20,555 nucleotides of DNA, taken from positions 107,076 to 127,630 of the forward strand of contig FR882593.1 of the NCBI GenBank assembly GCA_000435715.1. Reading direction: 5' to 3'. The position numbers and the translations under genes are program-made. Position 1 is the stretch's first letter. Every line of letters begins with the position of its first letter. The DNA comes from Firmicutes bacterium CAG:145. GTDB lineage: Bacteria; Bacillota; Clostridia; Peptostreptococcales; Anaerovoracaceae. Shown here one piece after another: positions 15,988 through 20,555 of the stretch. The notes under the pieces are model-generated. The model ran no database searches and was not told where the DNA came from. It worked only from the letters and a program-made list of their open reading frames with translations.

Positions 15988-18897
15988 ATGGATAAGAAAC
16001 TCCAACAGATGCAAGCAGGATTTCATACGGCATTCATAGACTACAGCCAAAATTCGGAGCCGGGCTACAGGCCTCAGTTCATATCCAACGATTACAAGGA
16101 AGGACGAAAAGTCATCGCTTCCATCGAACAGGAACTGAAGCGGTGCGACGAGTTTTTCATAAGCGTTGCTTTCATCACCGAGGGAGGCGTAGTGCCGCTT
16201 CTTCAGACTCTCAAAGAGCTGGAGGAGAGGAACGTGAGAGGACGGATACTTACTACCAATTATCTGAATTTCAGCGAACCTGAGGCTCTAATGAGGCTCA
16301 GCCGATTCAGCAACATAGACGTGAGGATGTATTTTGTAGAAGAAGGCGGCGCAGGTTTTCATACTAAAGGATATATGTTCAGGGAAGACGAGATATATAA
16401 GATAATCGTCGGAAGCTCAAATATGACTATGCACGCTTTGGCAGTCAACAAGGAATGGAACACTAAGATCATCGCCACAGAAAAAGGCCAGTATGTCAGA
16501 GAGATGAGGGGCGAGTTCGATAGGTTATGGGATAAATCCAGACCTCTTGACGATTGTATTCAGATATATAAAGGCGCTTATGACAACCACAGAAGGGCCA
16601 GAGAGACTTTCCAAAAGTCGCCTCAGCGGCAGGATTCCCTAAAGCCTAATTCCATGCAGGTCTCCTTCATGGAGAATCTGAAGGATCTCTTAACAAAGGG
16701 AGAAAAAAGGGCGCTCCTCATATCCGCCACCGGTACGGGAAAGACTTATGCGTCGGCTTTTGCGCTTCGCAGCATGAAACCGGAGAGAGCGCTTTTTCTT
16801 GTACACAGAGAACAGATCGCAAAGCAGGCTAAGAGAAGTTATGAAGCAGTCTTTGGACAGAGTAAATCTTTCGGAATACTTTCAGCGGCACATAAGGACT
16901 ATGAAAAAGATCTGCTGTTTTCTACCGTTCAGACCTTGTCTAAAGATGAAGTTCTGACAAAATTTAAAAGAGACGCTTTTGGCGTTATCGTGGTAGACGA
17001 GGTTCACAGAGCGGGAGCCGAGATGCACCGGAAAGTGATGGAATATTTTACTCCTGAACTTTATCTGGGAATGACGGCCAGCCCGGAGAGGACAGACGGC
17101 TTTGATATATTCAGTCTGTTCGATCACAATATAGCATACGAGATCAGGCTGAAGCAGGCCCTCGAAGAAGATATGCTGTGCCCGTTTCACTATTTTGGTA
17201 TCAGCGAACTGGAGATTGACGGAGAGACCTTCGACGATGAGACAGGGCTGAAAAATTTCAGCAGGCTCGTCTCGGATGTGAGGGTAGAACATATAATCGA
17301 GAAGATAAAGTATTACGGTTACAGTGGAAACCGCGTTAAGGGTCTTATATTTTGCAGCACAAGAGAAGAATCAAAGATACTTTCGGAAAAATTTAACAGT
17401 AGAGGATATAAGACTTTGGATCTGTCGGGGGAGGACAGCCAGGACGCCCGGGAGAGAGCCATAGACAGGCTTGTGAGAGATGACATTGATGATCGGCTTG
17501 ATTACATATTCACCGTCGATATTTTCAATGAGGGAGTAGATATACCTGAGATAAATCAGGTGGTGATGCTAAGACCTACTAAATCTCCCGTAGTATTTGT
17601 GCAGCAGCTGGGGAGAGGACTGCGAAAGAGCCGGGGAAAAGACTTCGTGGTGATCCTGGACTTTATCGGAAACTATAAGAATAACTTCATGATACCTGTG
17701 GCGCTGTCGGGGGACAGGAGCTATAATAAAGATACCATCAGGAGATACGTGTCTTCGGGTACCAGAATAATACCGGGAAGCTCCAGCATACATTTTGACC
17801 GGGTAGCGAGAAAGAGGATATACGAATCCATCGACGCGGCTAAGACCAACGATATCAGATTGATAAGGGAAGCGTACAAAAGCCTGAAATACCGTCTCGG
17901 ACGTGTTCCGTCCCTGATGGACTTTGACCAGTACGGGGCTATCGACGTTACTAAGATTTTCGAGAATAAGTCATTCGGCACGTACCACACTTTTCTGAAA
18001 AAATGTGACGGGGACAACTATAAGACGGAGCTTTCGCAGGAACAGGTGTCGGCCCTTGAGTATATTTCAAAGAAATTTGCCAAGGGAAAACGCCCTCACG
18101 AGATGGAACTTCTCTTATGCTTTTTAAAACAGCCGAAAGATCCGGCGGCTGAATTCAGAAGGCGGATGAAAGAGAATTATAAAATTGAAGTTTCAGAAGC
18201 AGAAGAGATCTCTGTCATAAACAATCTAAGTTTCGACTTTCTGATGCCAAAGGACAGAGAGACGCTGGGGGAGCCGTTCATGGAACTGTCTTCCGGAGGC
18301 CGGTGGTGCGGGTCACCGTCTTTCAAAGAAATGACTGAAAATGAGGATTTTTGTCAAATGGTGAGAGAACTGGCTCAATTTGCTGTTTCAAGATATGTAA
18401 ATAATTATTCTGCCAGATATAAAGATACAAACTTTTGCCTCTACCAGAAGTACACTTATGAGGATATCTGCCGGCTCCTCAACTGGGAAAAGCAGATGAA
18501 TCCGCTGAATGTAGGGGGATACTTCTATGAAAAAAAGACAAAGACCATGCCGGTCTTTATAAGCTACGACAGAAAAAATGCTTCATATGACCATTGTTTT
18601 GTGTCCAACAAGGAGCTGATAGCCTTTTCTAAGCATCCCAGAGATGTGAACTCGCCTGACGCAGATCACATATATAAGCGCAAAGAAAGCGAGAAAGACA
18701 ACAGGATATATTTGTTCGTCAGGAAAAATAAGAACGATAGAGAAGCCAAGGAATTTTATTTCTTAGGCGAAATAAACGCCGTAGGCCGTCCTAAGCCTGT
18801 CATTTTGGAAAAGACTAAGGATGAGGCGTTTGAAATAACTTATGTGCTGGACGAACCGGTGAGAGAAGACATTTACGAATATATAACAGGAGAATGA
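15988..18897 (+). CDS. PLD-nuclease/SF2 helicase/DUF3427 protein
   Basis: A 969-residue multidomain protein, cytoplasmic. Residues about 40-185 form a phospholipase D-type (HKD) nuclease domain, with H125-T-K127 and GSSN at 142-145. The usual Asp of HxK(x)4D is shifted. A superfamily 2 helicase core follows: Walker A SATGTGKT (246-253), DEVH box (337-340), TAS (363-365), helicase C strand GLIFCSTREES, and motif VI QQLGRGLRKSRG (539-550). The rest resembles DUF3427. The start ATG 15988 has AAAGGA 7 bp upstream; an upstream TTG at 15937 is weaker. The stop lies 1 bp before the Nudix gene. Similar PLD-helicase proteins occur in defence and repair contexts; DNA unwinding coupled to cleavage is inferred. 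Confidence 0.88.
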   Translation: MDKKLQQMQAGFHTAFIDYSQNSEPGYRPQFISNDYKEGRKVIASIEQELKRCDEFFISVAFITEGGVVPLLQTLKELEERNVRGRILTTNYLNFSEPEALMRLSRFSNIDVRMYFVEEGGAGFHTKGYMFREDEIYKIIVGSSNMTMHALAVNKEWNTKIIATEKGQYVREMRGEFDRLWDKSRPLDDCIQIYKGAYDNHRRARETFQKSPQRQDSLKPNSMQVSFMENLKDLLTKGEKRALLISATGTGKTYASAFALRSMKPERALFLVHREQIAKQAKRSYEAVFGQSKSFGILSAAHKDYEKDLLFSTVQTLSKDEVLTKFKRDAFGVIVVDEVHRAGAEMHRKVMEYFTPELYLGMTASPERTDGFDIFSLFDHNIAYEIRLKQALEEDMLCPFHYFGISELEIDGETFDDETGLKNFSRLVSDVRVEHIIEKIKYYGYSGNRVKGLIFCSTREESKILSEKFNSRGYKTLDLSGEDSQDARERAIDRLVRDDIDDRLDYIFTVDIFNEGVDIPEINQVVMLRPTKSPVVFVQQLGRGLRKSRGKDFVVILDFIGNYKNNFMIPVALSGDRSYNKDTIRRYVSSGTRIIPGSSSIHFDRVARKRIYESIDAAKTNDIRLIREAYKSLKYRLGRVPSLMDFDQYGAIDVTKIFENKSFGTYHTFLKKCDGDNYKTELSQEQVSALEYISKKFAKGKRPHEMELLLCFLKQPKDPAAEFRRRMKENYKIEVSEAEEISVINNLSFDFLMPKDRETLGEPFMELSSGGRWCGSPSFKEMTENEDFCQMVRELAQFAVSRYVNNYSARYKDTNFCLYQKYTYEDICRLLNWEKQMNPLNVGGYFYEKKTKTMPVFISYDRKNASYDHCFVSNKELIAFSKHPRDVNSPDADHIYKRKESEKDNRIYLFVRKNKNDREAKEFYFLGEINAVGRPKPVILEKTKDEAFEITYVLDEPVREDIYEYITGE

Positions 18898-18898
18898 G

Positions 18899-19285
18899 AT
18901 GAAAAAAATCCGCGTGGCTGCGGCTATAATAAAAAAAGGTGAAAATATTTTTGCTGCTCGGAGAGGATACGGAGAGTTTAAAGACGGATGGGAATTCCCG
19001 GGAGGAAAAGTCGAGCCCGGAGAGACTCCTTGCAGCGCTCTGATACGTGAGATCAGAGAAGAACTGGATGTAGAGATTAAAATAGGGGAGCTGTTTGACG
19101 TAGTAGAATATGATTATCCTACTTTCCATCTTGAAATGCACTGCTATATATGCGATCTGATGTCTGAAAAGATCACCCTGAGAGAACACGAGGATGCCAG
19201 ATGGCTTAAAAGAGACGAGCTGGATTCGGTAGAATGGCTGCCGGCAGACAGGGGACTCATAGAAAAACTGAAACAATTTCTTTAA
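18899..19285 (+). CDS. MutT-like Nudix hydrolase, NTP pyrophosphohydrolase
   Basis: A 128-residue cytoplasmic Nudix protein. The Nudix box is intact: GKVEPGE, seven residues (TPCSALI), then REIREEL, with Asp replacing the Gly that usually follows. The N-terminal VAAAIIKKGENIFAARRGYGEFKDGWEFPGGK is the typical MutT opening, where enzymes of this group hydrolyse 8-oxo-dGTP or other (deoxy)nucleoside triphosphates. The C-terminus ARWLKRDELDSVEWLPADRGLIEKL fits the same subfamily. The ATG lies 1 bp after the helicase stop, with its GGAGAATGAG ribosome site inside the end of that gene, so the two proteins are likely translated together. The exact nucleotide is not known. Confidence 0.9.
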   Translation: MKKIRVAAAIIKKGENIFAARRGYGEFKDGWEFPGGKVEPGETPCSALIREIREELDVEIKIGELFDVVEYDYPTFHLEMHCYICDLMSEKITLREHEDARWLKRDELDSVEWLPADRGLIEKLKQFL

Positions 19286-19309
19286 AAAATCGACGTATAA
19301 TTACTTTCA

Positions 19310-19345
19310 AAATACAGGACATAGTTTAAGTGTCTTGTATTTTTT
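19310..19345 (+). terminator. Intrinsic terminator after the helicase/Nudix pair
   Basis: AAATACAGGACA (19310-19321) pairs with TGTCTTGTATTT (19331-19342) over 12 bp, with one G-T wobble and a 9-base loop, followed by more T. It ends 60 bp after the Nudix stop and defines the pair as a two-gene transcription unit. Confidence 0.9.
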
Positions 19346-19425
19346 ATTTCTGGTTTATAAATGACTTAAGTATAGTTTATATATAGCTGATAGACTTATA
19401 CTAAAAAATGATGGGAGACGAAAAG

Positions 19426-19800
19426 ATGTTGATTTCTATGCTGCAGGGACTGTCCATGTCTTTAGCAGACAGTGTGCCGGGCGTGTCCGGAGGCACAGTA
19501 GCTTTTATTTTAGGCTTTTATGAGAAGTTTTTGGGAGCGCTTCATGATCTTATAGGCAAAGATCGCAATCTGAGAAGATCTGCTTTTTTGTATCTTCTCA
19601 AGTTTTCGGCAGGCCTTGGATTTGCCAGGTATAAAATCAAGAGGATCAAAGACAGATCTGAAATAGAAAATGCGCCGTCACCGTCGGAATCTGAAGAAAG
19701 TCAAAGCGAAAAATGTGATATAAGTGGCGGTCAGGATGACGCTAAACCAGATAATTCCTGCGAAACAGAAAATAATGACGCAAATCAGGGGGAAGAATAA
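19426..19800 (+). CDS. DUF368 family protein, internally deleted remnant
   Basis: The first ~62 residues match the start of DUF368 membrane proteins (a family including polyprenyl-phosphate translocases that recycle undecaprenyl phosphate): MLISMLQGLSMSLADSVPGV, then SGGTVAFILGFYEKF. The family is normally near 280-300 residues with many membrane helices. Here the hydrophobic sequence stops after LYLLKFSAG and passes directly into a charged tail, ARYKIKRIKDRSEIEN and a Glu/Ser/Asp-rich end, giving only 124 residues. The tail looks like the cytoplasmic end of such a protein, so an in-frame loss of about 200 residues is likely. Start 19426 is preferred because GGGAG lies 9 bp upstream. It is probably non-functional as a transporter. 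Confidence 0.72.
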   Translation: MLISMLQGLSMSLADSVPGVSGGTVAFILGFYEKFLGALHDLIGKDRNLRRSAFLYLLKFSAGLGFARYKIKRIKDRSEIENAPSPSESEESQSEKCDISGGQDDAKPDNSCETENNDANQGEE

Positions 19801-19813
19801 AGTCTTATAAGAC

Positions 19814-19834
19814 TCCGGCCGGATTTGAGCCGGA
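19814..19834 (+). other. Intercistronic hairpin
   Basis: TCCGGC and GCCGGA pair over 6 bp around a 9-base loop in the 55-bp gap between the DUF368 remnant and the phospholipase-like gene. No T-tract follows, so it may be a message-stabilising stem or the trace of a weak attenuator. Confidence 0.4.
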
Positions 19835-19855
19835 ATATCGAGGGGGAAAATCAGA

Positions 19856-20485
19856 ATGAGGACCGCAGACCACAGAAGACTTGGGCAATATCTTCTTCGA
19901 GAGATAGAAGAGTATAAAAACCTGCCGCTGCTGCACAAGATATCTTTCATTTGGGGGAATATAGAACCAGATATCAACTATGTCACATATCTTAAAGGCT
20001 TTTCTGAGAATAAAAAGTTTCAGGGTCATAATTCCCAAAACGGTATGAAGCATATAAAAAAACTGACTGAAAAAATCGAAGGAAAGCCTCTGAATGTGAT
20101 CACCTGCTATCGAGCCGGAAAGATTACTCATTATATAGCAGACGCCTTTACTTTTCCGCATAATGACGGCTTTACGGGAAATATAAAGAACCACATGTCT
20201 TATGAACGTAGACTTCACTGCAAGTTTTCTCAATATCTTGATAAGGCCTCATTTCCTTTTCGAGTGAAAATTCAGGAACCGGATCCATGGGTTGTTTTCG
20301 CCTGCATGCACGCCCGATACATCTTATGGAGAAAGACACAGACAGACGATATAGAATATATGCTGCAAGCCGCAGGACAAGTCTTGATATCTATTGCGCA
20401 GAGAAGCGTTCAAAGGAAAGGAGTTTACGGCCCATTTATGGTTCAGCAAAATAATTGTCCGATTTCTGAAAAAATTTCTTTCTGA
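19856..20485 (+). CDS. Zinc-dependent phospholipase C-like protein
   Basis: A 209-residue protein of the zinc-dependent phospholipase C/S1-P1 nuclease-like fold. Likely metal-binding motifs are seen in family order: H6 near the N-terminus, WGNIEPD at 33-39, GH58NS, then H92YIAD96 with FTFPH102, and H113 with YERRLH121. Secreted toxin members carry a signal peptide; here the N-terminus (MRTADHRRLGQYL) has none, so it would be cytoplasmic. Many clostridial genomes have such signal-less homologues of unknown substrate. AGGGGGAAAA lies upstream of the ATG. It may share a transcript with the DUF368 gene, a family in membrane-lipid carrier recycling, which is suggestive only. Confidence 0.83.
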   Translation: MRTADHRRLGQYLLREIEEYKNLPLLHKISFIWGNIEPDINYVTYLKGFSENKKFQGHNSQNGMKHIKKLTEKIEGKPLNVITCYRAGKITHYIADAFTFPHNDGFTGNIKNHMSYERRLHCKFSQYLDKASFPFRVKIQEPDPWVVFACMHARYILWRKTQTDDIEYMLQAAGQVLISIAQRSVQRKGVYGPFMVQQNNCPISEKISF

Positions 20486-20555
20486 AAGAAAATATGGTGG
20501 TATAATTTGTCTGTAGGATAAACTAACTGAAGTTGGAACCCTTAGGCCTCTATAG
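20486..20555 (+). promoter_or_regulatory. Possible promoter for a gene beyond the window
   Basis: TATAAT at 20501-20506 with TGG directly before it resembles a -10 box, though no good -35 box is seen 16-18 bp upstream. Just before it, TTTCTTT and AAAGAAA around CTG form a weak AT-rich hairpin overlapping the stop of the phospholipase-like gene. The downstream sequence is too short to interpret. Confidence 0.4.

Overview
The window is bacterial chromosomal DNA, most likely from an anaerobic clostridial Firmicute. Ribosome binding sites are strong GGAGG types, Ile is often ATA and Arg often AGA/AGG, there are clostridial families such as DUF1538 with PII and DUF368, and spacing is dense and operonic. 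The lineage is inferred from style only; no rRNA or phylogenetic marker has been tested. No tRNA, rRNA, CRISPR array, transposase or integrase was seen.

Region 1 (1-562) has no convincing gene. It holds nested inverted repeats, including a possible three-way-junction element at 118-199, and the control region of the first gene.

Region 2 (563-9829) is one plus-strand peptide-uptake cluster: an AraC-type regulator with an extra C-terminal domain, a lipoprotein peptide-binding protein, a cytoplasmic serine beta-lactamase-family hydrolase, permeases DppB and DppC, ATPases DppD and DppF, and a D-aminoacylase-family amidohydrolase. It ends at a strong hairpin terminator that also serves the convergent operon. 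Together the genes suggest import of peptides, perhaps with D- or N-acylated residues, followed by cytosolic hydrolysis.

Region 3 (9836-12334, minus strand) is an operon of a 58-residue helix-turn-helix protein, a DUF1538 membrane protein and two different PII-like proteins. The DUF1538 reading frame is broken by one base at a T6 run.

Region 4 (12392-13669, minus strand) has a 6-carboxytetrahydropterin synthase-like gene interrupted by an in-frame TAA at codon 37, and a TspO/MBR membrane protein. Divergent from it is guaA (GMP synthetase, plus strand), with a leader rich in inverted repeats and a strong terminator.

Region 5 (15763-20555, plus strand) starts with a double-hairpin element. 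Next comes a tightly coupled pair: a PLD-nuclease/SF2 helicase/DUF3427 protein and a MutT-like Nudix hydrolase, plausible as a defence or DNA-repair module. A terminator follows, then a DUF368 (polyprenyl-phosphate translocase family) gene that seems to have lost its middle, and a zinc-dependent phospholipase C-like gene.

Three genes in the right half look damaged (frameshift, nonsense codon, internal deletion). That points to local decay or to sequence errors. The strongest candidates for unusual biology are the DUF1538/twin-PII operon, the helicase/Nudix pair and the D-peptide uptake cluster.
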